NCBI RefSeq assembly: GCF_036588685.1
Contig: NC_086378.1
Coordinates: 17,833,578 to 17,897,577 of the forward strand
Length of the DNA stretch: 64,000 nucleotides
From: Mytilus trossulus
Taxonomy: Eukaryota > Mollusca > Bivalvia > Mytilida > Mytilidae
Direction: 5' to 3'
Both the position numbers and the translations under genes were made by a program. The notes beneath the pieces were generated by a model. That model was not told where the DNA came from and ran no database searches. It worked only from the letters and a program-made list of their open reading frames with translations. Below, in pieces: positions 1 through 13,900 of the stretch. The number at the start of each line of letters is the position of its first letter. The stretch's first letter is position 1.

Positions 1-60
1 CGTTTCCTTCAGTTTGTAACCCGGATTTGTTTGAGCGGTTGCCTTTATTTATATTAGTAT
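1..60 (+). repeat. tail of a dispersed repeat (copy 1 of 2 in window)
   Basis: The stretch reading GTTTGTAACCCGGATTTGTTT, near the window edge, recurs almost identically near 21877-21897, where the family extends several hundred bases further upstream. Only the 3' portion is inside the window here. It is non-coding in any convincing frame. Confidence 0.45.
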
Positions 61-1644
61 TGATTATTTTTTCCGATTTAACTTTCTCTTCGTGCATCTC
101 AGGTTCAAATCGTATTATATCTTCATAGTGGCCTGCCTTCTGTACATTATTAATGGACGCAGTAAATTTAGGATTAGGGTTCGATCGCCTATTTTAATAT
201 TTTCAGGTTATAGTTAACCTAATGAAGGCATTAGCTCTAACGGTCCTCTGGATTTTTTTAGGATTACTTTTGGAACGTGTGTACTATCTGCTTATTGTTA
301 TGAGCGTGTAAAGCTTATATATTGCATTTAACTTTTTTTATGTTGTAGTGTGACACCATCATTAAGCGTTTACCATTCTTGCGTGTGTTTTTTTTTTTTT
401 TGCTCTCATTCGTGAAGTTCTTGATCAACTGTTTGAGATTTATCATTATTTGGGCTACTTGTAATGAAGTCTTTTACATTACTATTTTTTGTGTATTGTT
501 TGATCTGCATGTTGATGTTCTTCAACTTGAGTTTTAAAGTATTAAATCTGTCAATCTAACACAAAAGTGTTCCGTGAAATCTTTCTTTTCCATTTACATA
601 TGTTCCGGACCATATGAGTATTTGGACCATACGCGTATGCTTCAGGAAATTTGTAAAAAACAATACACACTTATGTTGACACGTCTTCATTTAAGAGAGT
701 TAGAGTCATGTCATTGATCAAGGGGGATGATTTCGGAATGGGCGTGTCTTTTATATTCCAGAAAATGGCGAAGCATTATAATCACAAGTTTTTGTTTAAT
801 CTGCAAAGTGTGGAGAGAAAAGGACGGATTGTTACCATTGGCTAGCAAAGATGAGAAAAAATACCGTTTGAAAATATGCACATACTGTTATCTGCCTCCG
901 TGCAGATTTGAACTATCATTGTTTTGATAGTTTTCTTGTAGTTCAGTGTTAATAAAGTTTTGAAATATTCAAAAGACGATGGCTTTACAAAACCAAGATA
1001 TAGAATACCTGAGAATAACTTTTTGAATTCAAATGTCCGGTTGCTAGTGCCCTTCAACTTTGTTTTGATTTTTCTATTCAGCTTTTTTAATTCTAGTTCC
1101 ACTGGGGGTGCGTGTTAGTTACACAACAAATAAGTTATAACAAATATAAGCCTGGAATCTTTAATGAGTTAGCTTTTTATACACAAAATAAACAGTACAG
1201 ACTGTTAATAAAAACATGATAATATGGTGAATACTTGCCAATGAGAAAATTATCAATAAAAGCCTAAATGTCATCGATGGCCTCCAACAATGAACAAACC
1301 CATACAGTGAGCTGTAAAAGAACCTGACATGAAATAATGTAAAAAATAAATTCCAACAAGAAAATCAACAGCCTTTTTTATGAAGAAAATGATTGACTTC
1401 AAAAATATGATAGACTTTAAACAATCCAAATACGAAATAAAATCATGTCTGAGCTCACAATTTAAATCAAGAAATATATATAATTGACTCTCGTTATTTC
1501 GAAGTCGACCGGACTAAAAATAAGTTCGAGATATCCTTAGGTCGACTTAAACGAAAAGCTGAAGTTTGACAGTTCGTTGTCTTTTTGACAAGGTATGAGC
1601 TTATTCAGAGTCATCTGCTCACAATTTGCAGTATACTTATGCAA
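61..1644. other. AT-rich flank downstream of the FReD gene; no gene recognised
   Basis: Short open frames occur on both strands (for example 842-1102 minus), but they have no recognisable domain, no splice context and no codon structure above background. The part next to 1644 should hold the 3'UTR of the minus-strand FReD gene. I found no convincing minus-strand AATAAA close to the stop. Confidence 0.5.
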
Positions 1645-1928
1645 TCAAAAATGTTTAATCTTCATTGTGATATATTTCATTACTTCATATGAATTTGACC
1701 ATGGATACCAGTAAATCATATAGGTTTGGTCTGCCCTGTTTCTAAATTTGTACAATCCATTTGGATTGACATAGGTGCACTGACTTCTATACAATACATT
1801 TTTAGCAAACCACCATCCACCAAACGTATAGCTAGTGCATCGCCCTTCTTGCCAGTTGTCATTGTCACGATCTGTAGTTGAAAATGGTTGTCCGGATAAT
1901 TGAGAGGAATTGTTCAGCATTGCATCCC
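1645..1928 (-). CDS. FReD gene exon 5 (C-terminal half of the fibrinogen domain)
   Basis: The acceptor is CTAAG|GGG. Two bases complete a split glycine (235), then 93 residues run to TGA at 1647-1645. It carries the calcium-binding DRDND, GGWWF, the second disulphide pair and the terminal MKI strand. Between WW and the next cysteine there are nine residues instead of the usual three or four. The His that usually follows that cysteine is replaced by Thr-Tyr. Confidence 0.88.
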
Positions 1929-4900
1929 CTTAGTTTAAATGAATAGAAAAAATATATATTAGTCTCAGAACTTGTATTTGTTTGACTTTAAAAATATTTT
2001 GATATGAACGTTCTTGATGAGTCTTATGAAGACGACACTCGAGTCTTGCGTTCTGAATTATAATCCTGGTACCTTTGATAACTAATTATAGTCTTTGGAT
2101 GATATATTGGCTCTCAATAATGAAGATTTCAGTTTGTATACTAAAGACATTTATCCTTGTGAACTTACTCTTAATAAAGCAAATACCAACAATGATCACT
2201 GCCTTTTCCCTGATCTTGATATCTATATTATTAACGGGAAGCTTAATACAAAAATGTATGATAAAAGAGATGACTTTTCATTTCCTATCGTAAATTATCC
2301 ATTTTTTGATAGTGACATTCCCTTGTCACCATCTAATGGTGTTTACATATCTCAACTTGTACGATTCGCTCGTGTATGTAACAACGAATTAAATTTTAGT
2401 GAGAAATGTATGCATTACTGACAAAATATAACACCAGGGTTTTCGAGATCCTAAACTAGTCAAAAACATTACTACATTTTATCATCGGGATAAGGAAATA
2501 ATTCGTAAATATAACTCAACACGCAGACATCTTAAGCGATCAGGTATTTCACATCCAATCTTTTATGGTAATATTCTTTACAAATCACAAAAAAAATCAG
2601 TATTCACCTCAAAAGCTTACAAAACCTTTAAACAGACTTATTAAAAAGGAATATTGTTACAATACTGTTGTTAGGTCATTAAAGATTGCATATTTTGGCT
2701 TTAATATTGATTCACTTATAGGGTCTTTGCATCGGAACTAAACACATTTTTTTTTTAAAGTTGTTGGCATGACACGGGTTATGTTCTTCTCATATATTTA
2801 AAGATAGTATGACACTAAACCCTTGACGGGAGGGATTTTTCCTGATATTCATATGATGAAGACATAATCTGTCAAACAGTTAAATTAAAGGTCTGAAGCC
2901 ATTTTATTTATTTTCCTTTGTCACATCTTCTGACATCGGACTCGGACTTATCTAAAACTGATTTTTAAACTGCGTACTGTTATGCATTTACTTTGCGACA
3001 TTGGCTAGAGGTATAGGGGGAGAGTTAAGATCTCATAAACCGGTTTAAACCCGCGGAAATTTTGCGTCTGTCCCAAGTCAGGAGACTCTGGCCTCTGATA
3101 GTCTTGTCTAAAATTTTATTTTGGTTTCTTGTGTATGATTCGGAGTTTAGTATGACGTCCGTTATCACTGTACTAGTAATCATATTGTTTAAGGGGCCAG
3201 CTGAAGGATGTCTACGGATGCGGAAGTTTCCCTCTACATTGAAGACCTATTGACTGTTGTCTGCTCTATGGTCGGGTTGTTGTCGCGTTGTTACATTCCC
3301 CATTTCCTTTCTCAATTTTATATTTTTGCACAGTAATTGTTAGAATGATAAATACGCTTATAGAAAGGAACAAACTAGAGGCTCTAAAGAGCCTGTGTCG
3401 CTCACCTTGGTCTATGTGAATATTAAACAAAGGACGCAGATGGATTCATGACAAAATTGTGTTTTGGTGATGGTGATGTGTTTGTACATCTTAATTTACT
3501 GAACCTTCTAGCTGCTTACAATTATCTCTATCTATAATTAACTTGGCCAAGTAGTTTCTATGGGAGAAGATTTTTGTAAAAGATTACTAAGATTTACCAA
3601 AACATAGTTAAAACTTGACTATAAAGGGCAATAACTCCTAAAGGGGTCAACTGACAATTTCGGTCATGTTGACTTATATGTAGATCTTACTTTGCCAACA
3701 TTTATTGTTTTTTTACAGTTTATCTCTATCTATAATAATATTCAAGATAATAACCAAAAACAGCAAAATTTCCTTAAAATTACCAATTCAGGGACAGCAA
3801 CCCAACAACGAGTTGTCCGACTCATCAGAAAATTTCAGGGCAGATAGATCTTGACCTGATGAACAATTTTGCCTCTGTCAGATTTGCTCTTAATGCTTTT
3901 GTTTTTTAGTTATAAGCCAAAAACTGCATTTTATCCCTATGTTCTATTTTTAGCCGTGGCGGCCATCTTGGTTGGTTGATCGGGTCACGCCACACGTTTT
4001 TTTTTAAAGTAGACACCCATGTGACGATTGCAGCTAAGTTTGGTTTAATTTGGCCACGTAGTATCAGAGTAGAAGATTTTTGTAAAAGATTACTTAGATT
4101 TACGAAAAATTGTTTAAAATTGACTTTAAAGGGCAATAACTCCTAAATTTCGGTCATTTGACTTATTTGTAAATCTTACTTTGCTGAACATTATTGCTGT
4201 TTATAGTTGATCTCTATCTAAAACAATATTCAAGATAATAACCAAAAACAGCAAAATTTCCTTGAAATTACCAATTCAGGGGTAATAACCCAACAATGGG
4301 TTGTCCGATTCATCTGAAAATTTCAGGGCAGATAGATCTTGACCCGATGAACAATTTAACCACAGTCAGATTTGCTCTTAATGCTTTGGTTTTTGATTAA
4401 AGCCAAAAACTGCATTTCACACCTATGTTCTATTTTTAGCTGTGGCGGCCATCTTGGTTGGTTGGTCGGGTCACGCCATACATTTTTAAAACAAGATACC
4501 CAAATGATATTTGTGGCCAAGTTTGGTTTAATTTGGCCCAGTTGTTCCAGAGGAAAAGATTTTTGTAAAAGATTATACTGAGATTTACGAAAAATGGTTA
4601 AAAATTTACAATAAAGGGCAATAACTCCTAAAGTGGTCAACTGACCATTTCTGTCTTGTTAACATATTTGTGAATCTTACTTTATCTCTATTTATAATAA
4701 TATTAAAGATAACAACCCAAAACAGCAAAATTTCCTTAAAATTACCAATCCAGGGATAGCAACCCAACAATAGGTTGTCCGATTCATCTGAAAATTTGAG
4801 GGCAGATAGATCTTGACCCGATGAACAATATTACCCCGCCAGATTTGCTCTAAATGCTTTGGTTTTTTAGTAATAAGCCAAAATCTGCATTTCACACCTA

Positions 4901-7900
4901 TGTTCTATTTTTAGCTGTGGCGGCCATCTTGGTTGGTTGGTAGGGTCACGCCATATATTTTTTAAACTAGATACCCAAATGATATGTGTGGCCAAGTTTG
5001 GTTCAATTTGGCCCAGTTGTTTCAGAGGAGAAGATTTTTGTAAAAGATTACTGAGATTTACGAAAAATGGTTACAAATTGACTATAAAGGGCAATAACTC
5101 CTAAAAGGGGTCAACTGACCATTTCGGTCTTGTTGACTTATTTGTAAATCTTACTTTGCTGAACATTATTGCTGTTTATAGTTCATCTCTATCTATAATA
5201 AAATTCAAGATAATAACCAAAAACAGCAAAATTTCCATAAAATTACCATTTCAGGGGCAGCAACCCAACAACCAGTTGTCTGTTTCATCTGAAAATTAAA
5301 GGGCAGATAGATGTTGAACTGATGAACATTTTTTCCAATGTCAGATTTGCTCTCAATGCTTTGGTTTTTGAGTTATAAGCCAAAAACTGCATTTTACCCC
5401 ATGTTCTATTTTTAGCCATGGCGGCCATCTTGGTTGGTTGGCCGGGTCACCGGACACAAGTGTAAAGGTAGATAACCTAATGATAAATGTCGTCAAGTTT
5501 GATTTTATTTGGCCCAATAGTTTCAGAGAAAAAGATTTTTGTAAAAGTTAACGACGACAGACGACGGACGACGAACGCCAAGTGATGAGAAAAGCTCACT
5601 TGGCCCTTCGGGCCAGGTGAGCTAAAAGGGACAAACAAATGTGTGTGTAAAGTTAAAAGAATAAAAGCTAGAGCAAAGCTAATTAGACTTAAGATTCAGC
5701 AATAGAAATCCAATCTAAAAGTAACAATATGAGTTACGTTAATTCCAAGTAATATGGAGTTCTTGTTCAATAGATAAAGCCGCTGTATTAATTTTGATAA
5801 TGCCATACCTAAGAGTTTAAAAGGAAACATAAAGTTTTGTATGCCGTATCTCAATCTGTCTCTTTTATTTATATATACTTATCACAACAGTCACATATAT
5901 TCGTAATTTTGGCTTATCAATGCTCCGCTAACTATTTACTTTGTACTTTATTTTGCCTTCTTAACATATCTAGGCACCACTGATGATATTTTTAAGACAA
6001 CAAAGATAGGCAAATTCCTGCCTTTATAATTAGATTGTATAGATATAATAAAATAATATAAAAAAAGAGTAATGTCCCTTTATGGCTAAGGCTTAGTGAG
6101 ATACCGCTCCAGAAAAAAATATAATTTCATAAAGTTGAACTTCATGATGGAACCAGAAATTGAAGCATTAGTAAACAATGTCAAAAGATCATTTTAAGCG
6201 TCTTTTTGAAGACATGCAAGGTATGCAAGAAGAGTTGTTAGACCCCGAGGTGGACATTTCAAATCAAAACAAAACAAATATGGCGTCATATTCCGAGGTA
6301 CTGTCAAAAAAACACCAACACAAACCAAAACAAAACAGTTGGGGCTGATAATATAATAGATGAATCATATGATCAAAGTGACTATATAAAACCCATATTT
6401 CTGACAGATACCGATATATTTGGTTCTGTTAAACCACCGAAACCCCTGTAGCTTACGAACATAGAAATTTTGTGGCGCATTTACATGGATAACGAGGAAG
6501 ACAAACTGTCTCTGCTAAAGATAGGAATGATCTTATGTGGAACGCTAGTTCCACTGCACTCTCAAAATCCCCGAAATCTAGGCCATTTACAACTAGAAAC
6601 CACAAAGTGATGGATTGTCGTAATGCATTCCAAGTAGTAGGCAACAAAGAAGAACAAATAGTGACCACTGATGAATATGTTTCAGTAGATGATTCTCAGT
6701 CAACTGAACATGCTGAGAAACTAAACCCAAAGACAAATGTGGCAAACAAACCAAAAGGTAGAAATACAAAAACAACAGACACTAATTCAAACAATGCAAA
6801 TAAGACTTATTCTTCAAAACCAGGAAAGGGAAAGGCTAGTGTGAATGAGACAAGTTAAAGCAATTCTGACAAAGCACAATCATACATGATAAAGACAAAT
6901 TTATGAAAACACCACAAAGTCAACGCAGGAATCTGTCTCACCAACTTATATGACAGAACTACGTGTAATAATGGTCCCAAGAAAGCCAAAGCTTTATAAC
7001 TGTGGTCATATTATAGACAATGTAAAATATGTTAATGTATATATTACAGTACAATGATCTTTTATCTATATATAATATAAACCAAAAGTAAACCTTTATT
7101 CTAAAGCTATAACAAAATATATATAAAGTGTAAGATGTGTATGTCAAAAAGAAATATATTACCAACAATGTTTTATTCCTTTTTCTTCTTCGTTGTAAAG
7201 TAAAGTACATATTGTAGACATCTATTACTCTGTTAATTGTAACTAACACGCAATTCTACATGTATGTAAAATTATAAAAAAAAGTTTGCCAATGAAATGC
7301 CCTAGTTTTATTGGTAATTAACCATACAGGGCAGAACCTTAATGCTATTGTTGTAAAATTAAGGGGATTTGTTAACAACTATTAACTATTAAGGTAAAAT
7401 AAAGTATCTGAAGTTGTAAAAAAAAAAAAAAAAAAAAAAAAAGTATCTCAATGAAGTATCTCATGAAATGTATCTACTATGTGCATTATTGCTTTAATAC
7501 TATTTACAACTATTGTGTTTACTATTGGTCAATCGCTGTAAAAAATCGAGCAGCGAATATGTATTGACATATTTAGCATACTACTAGTATGTTGGTTTTT
7601 ATCTGCGGTATTTTTATCGCAAGTATACAAATAATGTGTGCTATTAATAGTAACTGAACGAGTGTTGACATTAGGTCAAACACTGATTACAATAATATGC
7701 AACTTTTCACTGTTTAAAATGTATAAATACTTACCTCAATGTCAGCGTATTTATTCATATAGGTTATACTGTATTTGTAGTTCAACAAAATATATATTTT
7801 TGAAGCATATTTAAATATAGCGGTACATGTAATAAATCAACGAAATGCACTATTGAATATTCATTTACACTTCCTAATAGATACAAGTAAACATTGTAAA

Positions 7901-10900
7901 GTATCTTGCAAACAATTTACATTTTTGGTAAACATAGCCAACACAGTTTTAAAAGCAAACGATGAAGTTGACATACGTTATTATCCTAAATTTGTTTACA
8001 TTCTCCATTCCATTGTACTTTTTATGTTTATGAAAATAGAGTGATATACAATGTTGATTTCTATATGACTGTTATAAACATGTGTTTTAATTGTTTTGTT
8101 TGCAGGCATGGACAGTTTTGTGAGGAAATAAAACAATTATTTGAAACTATACTTTGGAATGGCATCAACATTTCCAATAAACTTAAGTAGTTTGAAGGGG
8201 CACTACCTGTCAAATAATTCATGGTCTAATTGGATTTATAACAATGTAAAGCATGTATCCAAACTACCAAAAGTCTAAAATAAACAGTTTACAGATAAGT
8301 ATTGGGTAGATAATATCTAGGTTGGTTTTGTGTGCATTTTCGTCCAGACGCCATCTAATAAACTATCGATTCGACCTCAGATGACCATATAAGCGATGTA
8401 AATAAGTATATGAATAGATTCAACCAACTCGTGCAATTGGATATTTTTTAGGTCTGTTTGAGTTTATTTTGTAGATTTGACCTCAGATGACCATATAAGC
8501 GATGTAAATAAGTATATGAATAGATTCAACCAACTCGTGCAATTGGATATTTTTTAGGTCTGTTTGAGTTTAATTTGTAGATTAAAAACATACGTTTCTC
8601 ATTGTTTTTAAGCGATAAGAATGATTTTATATAGATCGAATCAGTAAACAAATGATTAACCGTAGTTTCACTATCATTGTTGACATTCTTTTTCTTTGAA
8701 TAACCAGTACACGTACAATGCATGCGTTGTCAATCTCTAGCAAGGGCTTAAATTGAAGTTCACATGAATACGGATTTAATTATGTCGACTCATTCACTGG
8801 CAAGTGAATAGGTAATTATCAATGTTTCTTTGCTTTATTTGACAAAATTGAACCATTTTTCTGCTAAAAGCGAATTATTATTTCACTATAATTTCACTTT
8901 TATTATTGATTGAACAAAAACAATTCTTAATTTAGTTTTTATATATCTCGTAGCTAGCGCCCCTTTAAATTTAAATGGTACTAAAAATAAAGCCAAAAAA
9001 GAACAGAGTAATTGAATGATTAAATGTCAAAATAGTTATATTTGTTTTTACAAGAAACTCGTTTTGATTAAAACATAGAAACAGAAAAAATAAAATAATA
9101 AAAACAATTCAGAATTTGACATATTTTGCAGTCACGGAACGACCGCTAGTAGGGATGTGACTATTCCCATTAAAAAGTCACTAAATTATAAGTTGATAAA
9201 TAAACATAAATATGTAGATTGACAATTTATTCTTTTAAATGTAGAAATTGCTGAAAGCGTTTTTTCACTAATTTGTAAATATGCACCTATTTGTAAAAGT
9301 AATAGAAATATAATATATCAAAAGAACAAGGGATAGGAATAACGATAATGGGGCGATAGACCGGGAAAATACTCGCTCAGAGGTAAAAAATGCCCAATCA
9401 GTAAATAGTTTAATTAACTTATCAGACGTTTGGAGATACTAAAATAAAACACAATATACTTGGCGAAGAAATGATAAATCTCAGGCAAGTAGGATTGATA
9501 TGATTTTGATAGGTTCAGATTTCATACTACTAGCAGAATGTTAATTAAATTAAACCTGCAGTTATTGATTCTACGGATCATCAAAGTGTTTTTATGAAGT
9601 TTAGAACTGGTGCATCAGAAAAGGGAAGGGGGTACTGGAAAATAAATAATTCTATATCAGAAGATAATGACTACATACAATTTGTTAATAAATAAATGGA
9701 AAGCTGCTTTATTGGTAATTGTAAATTTAAAAAACCTTGGTTCAGCATGGGATATGTTTAAAATAAAGATACGGGAGGCAACTATAGCTTATTGTAAATC
9801 TAAAGCAAAATTTTACAAGAGAAAACTTACGAACTCTTCAGAAAAAAAATAGAAATAAAATTGAAAATTAGAGATGGACAAGAATCTACGAATAACGTTA
9901 TAGATAAAGAGATTAAAGAACTTGAAAATAATATTGCCAAAATTTATGAACAAAAGGCTAAAGGTGCTCAAATAAGATCACGAGAGAAACGGGTTCAATT
10001 TGGGTAAAAAATAACTCGTACATTTTAGGTTTAAAACACAGAGACAGGTAAAAAAAAAAGGTCAATCAATAAATTAAAAGGGGAAAATGGTGAGATTTTA
10101 ACAGATTAAAATGATAAACTTTGTATTATTACAGATTACTATAAAAAGTTATACTCGACGCAAAGCCCTGATAAAACATCAAGCGACAAATATATATTTG
10201 AGACAAAACTCGATAAAGAAATGGATAAAAATGATAAATCAGTCTGCGATGGGAATATTACAGTAGAAGAATGCTCAGATGCTATTTATAAAATGAAATC
10301 TGAATATCTGAGGTCTTTAAAAACACAAGGGTTTACGTCAAGGATATCCTTTATCTGCGTTATCATTTGTTTTATCTGTGGAAATTATAGCTTCAAGATT
10401 AAAAACAATACTGATTTTAAAGGTATCAGAGTAAAACTAGACTGCAAAAACCATGCCATAAAAATTTCTGGCAGATGATACTTCTTTATTTTGTTGTTCT
10501 GAATATTATGTTCAAATAGCTTTGAATGAAATTGAGATTTTTGGTTTTTATTCAGGACTGAAATTAAACAGAAACAAAACAGAGGGGTTATGGGTAGGAA
10601 AGCTTAAATCTTGTAAAGACAAAATTGAAGGAATCACTGGAGTAATTGACCAGTTAAAACTTTTGACATTTACTTTTGGGCATTGTAGAGAGGAATGTGA
10701 ACAACTAAATTGGGAAAATAAGATTGAAAAGATGAATAAATTATTGTGTTCTTGGCAAAAAGAAATCTTACTATGTTTGGAAAAATTTTGATAATCAAAA
10801 CATTAATTGTGCCAATTTTTACTTTTGTGGGATCTGCTTGCAGAGTTCCAGAGAAATTTTAAAATGAAATAGAAAAACGTTGTTTTAAATTTGTTTGGGA

Positions 10901-13900
10901 TAATAAACCAAATAAAAAAAAATAAAATTCAATTATTGGTCAATATGAAATGGAGAGAGTGGATATGATAGATATCAGAAGTTATTTCATTGCTTTAAAA
11001 GCTATGCGGGTAAAAAGACTAGTAAATGATTGTGAAGGAGGGTGGACAATGATACCTCAATACCATCTTTATAATGTTTGGTCAAACTGGTTAGTGTTTC
11101 AAACACACAGTGGGGATAAGACAGACGAAAGCATTGAAAATATCCCAGATTTTTATTAAGATATTATTAAATGTTGGAAATTAACTGGTTGAGGTCTAAC
11201 AAAAAAACTAGAAACATTTACTGATATAAGAAAACAAATAGTATGGAACAATAAATTTATTAAATTTGAAAATAAAGTTTTTTTGTAGTTTTTTTTAAAT
11301 TAGATTAAAAGCGATCTTATTTATGTAAATGATATCATAGACGAAAAAGGCTGTATTTCTCAAGACATCATTTTAAATAAACTAAAAAATACATCAATCT
11401 GGATAGCTGAAATTAATTTAGAAAAGAAATCCATACAAAAGACTCAGCAGCAATTTTAAAATCGAAAAATTCTATAAACAGAGTGTTAATATAAAAAAGA
11501 AACCAATTTATATTGGATGGTCTACCTATGAAATTAGAAGCATTAACAAATTAATCTTTATATAAGGCTCTGATAAATAAAAAAATTTAACCACTTATTG
11601 GACCCAAAAAATGGCTGCGTATATTTGATATAGGTGATGTGTTATATCAAAATTATCTATATATTTTTTTTTCAGATATTTAAAAAAAAAACTTTTTAGA
11701 TGGAAATTACTACAACATATTCTACCTACTAAGAAACTTTTATGCAGGTGGAAAATTGTAAACAATAGTTCTTGTAATTTTTGTACACAAGAAGAAGATA
11801 ATGATCACTTCTTCATACTTGTACTACATATCTGATCAAAAGACAAAAAATGTCAACGTTTTCTCAATTTTTCTCAATGAGTTCAATAAAAGAGTATTTT
11901 GGAAAATTAAAAGTAATCTTTTAGCAACTATTAGAAAACATATGAATATTCATATTGAGTGATATTATTTAATATACATATGGTGTAAAAATGTAATATA
12001 TATTTTACAACTAATCACTACCCTGAGTGATTAGTGGGTTGTAACAGGCAACACCAGGAGGAGCTTGGACTCCTGAATGATATTGTAACGAGCCAATAAT
12101 TGAAATAAATATTTATTTATGTTTTTAAAACAAAATAATAATAAAATTGGGTATAGAAATGAGGAATATGACAACAGTTCAGTGAACGGCATATCAAATG
12201 TCAAAACTTATTTCGGAACAAATATTAATAAACTTTCAAGAAAAAGGGAGAAGGTTTGGTACCATTAAAATGTTTCATCTCGCTGCAAATGTTTGCACTT
12301 GTCCTAAGTTAGGAATCTGATGTACAGTAATTCTCGTTTGTTTATGTTATTTATACGTGTTTCTCGTTTCTCGTTTTTATATAGATTAAACCAATGGTTT
12401 TCCCATTTAAATGACTTACACTAGTAATTTTGGGGCCCTTTATAGCTTGTTGTTCGGTGTTAGTCAAGGCTCCGTGTTGCAGATCTTACATTGACCTATA
12501 TTGGTTTACTTTTATAAATTGTTATTTGGATAGAGAGTCGTCTCATTGACACTCACACCACATCTTCCTATATCTAAGACTAACAAAGCTCAATGACTCC
12601 TGATTTTTGGACATGCGCAAAACTGCGGCGGGTTTGACATGTTTTATGAGATCTTAAACCTCTCCCTATACCAAAAACAAATGTAGTAAATAAAAAGACA
12701 CAGCATTTACTAACAGTAAACCTCAGTTTAAATGAAGTCCCAGTGCGATGTCAGCAAAGGAACTAAGCAAAACACCATTGATACATAAATTAACATAGGA
12801 CTAGTATAGCAGTCCCATATGATATGCTAGGTCTAGACCATAATTAACAATAATTTAATTTTGGATGTAACGCGTCTTCTAATTGGCTGACGTTATGTTG
12901 TTATGAGCCCATAGACATAATTTAGTCATGTGACCGTGACGTAATCAAGGTTTTTTTTATGGTTTTCTACGGTTTAAAAATGAATTTAGAATCAAATTAT
13001 AAGAAATGACCTGAATATTTTATCTGTCTATTCGAAATAATATAAAAAAAAATGTAATGTGGTGCACACTGTTAAATAACCCGTTATGCTCGTTATTCAG
13101 TGTGCTCCAAATTTTTTATGTTATTTCTTCAGACAGAAAAAATATTACAGTCATTCCTTAAATAATACTAATAATAAACATTATGTCTCTACCATAAGGA
13201 AATCAAGCACATATCCTACCGTAAGGGGTTTAGTATCATACCGTCATAAACTATATGAGAAGAACATACCCTGTATCATGCCATCAACTGGATTAAGAAT
13301 AAATGTGTGTATTTCAGACGTACAAACCCTATAACATGTTTAAGTAAATCAAAATTAATACCAATTACAAGTCTGTTTAAGGTTTTGGTTATATTTTAAG
13401 GTGAATACTGACATTTTTAGGCTTTATAAAGACTATTAACATAAAAGATTGGATGTTAAATACCTGAACTTTAAAGATGCCTGCATGTTGATTATATTCA
13501 CTTTGATGTATATGTATTGTCTAATTCAAAATATGTAATTTTTATTGAACTACTGGGGAAAAAATGAAAAACAAATACAATTGCATGCAGACTTAATAAA
13601 TGTTGGTTTCCACAGGCAGTCGTTCAAATCAGCTGTTTAAGTGTGTCCAAACATGGAATATTTTTGAATGAAATTAACAGATGCATTCTCGCTATACCTT
13701 GTTATTTTTTGGTACATAATAGGAAAAAAGATGTTTTACTCCGATATTTAGTCAATAGCTTCAAAACGAGCTCATTGACCAATATGTTTTCTGATGACAT
13801 TTGGCTATATTATCATGATTATAAAGAATGATTACTTGTACTATTTTCCGTGTAAGGCACAGATAAACACTTTTTATAATTCTGAAAAAAATTACAGCAA

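Noticed and set aside
3906-4895. Minus-strand open frames resembling each other
   Set aside because: They are the same frame in successive units of the hairpin-ended repeat, without start/splice context; similarity follows from the DNA repeat.
6593-6775. Minus-strand hydrophobic frame
   Set aside because: Antisense shadow of the LINE ORF1 remnant.
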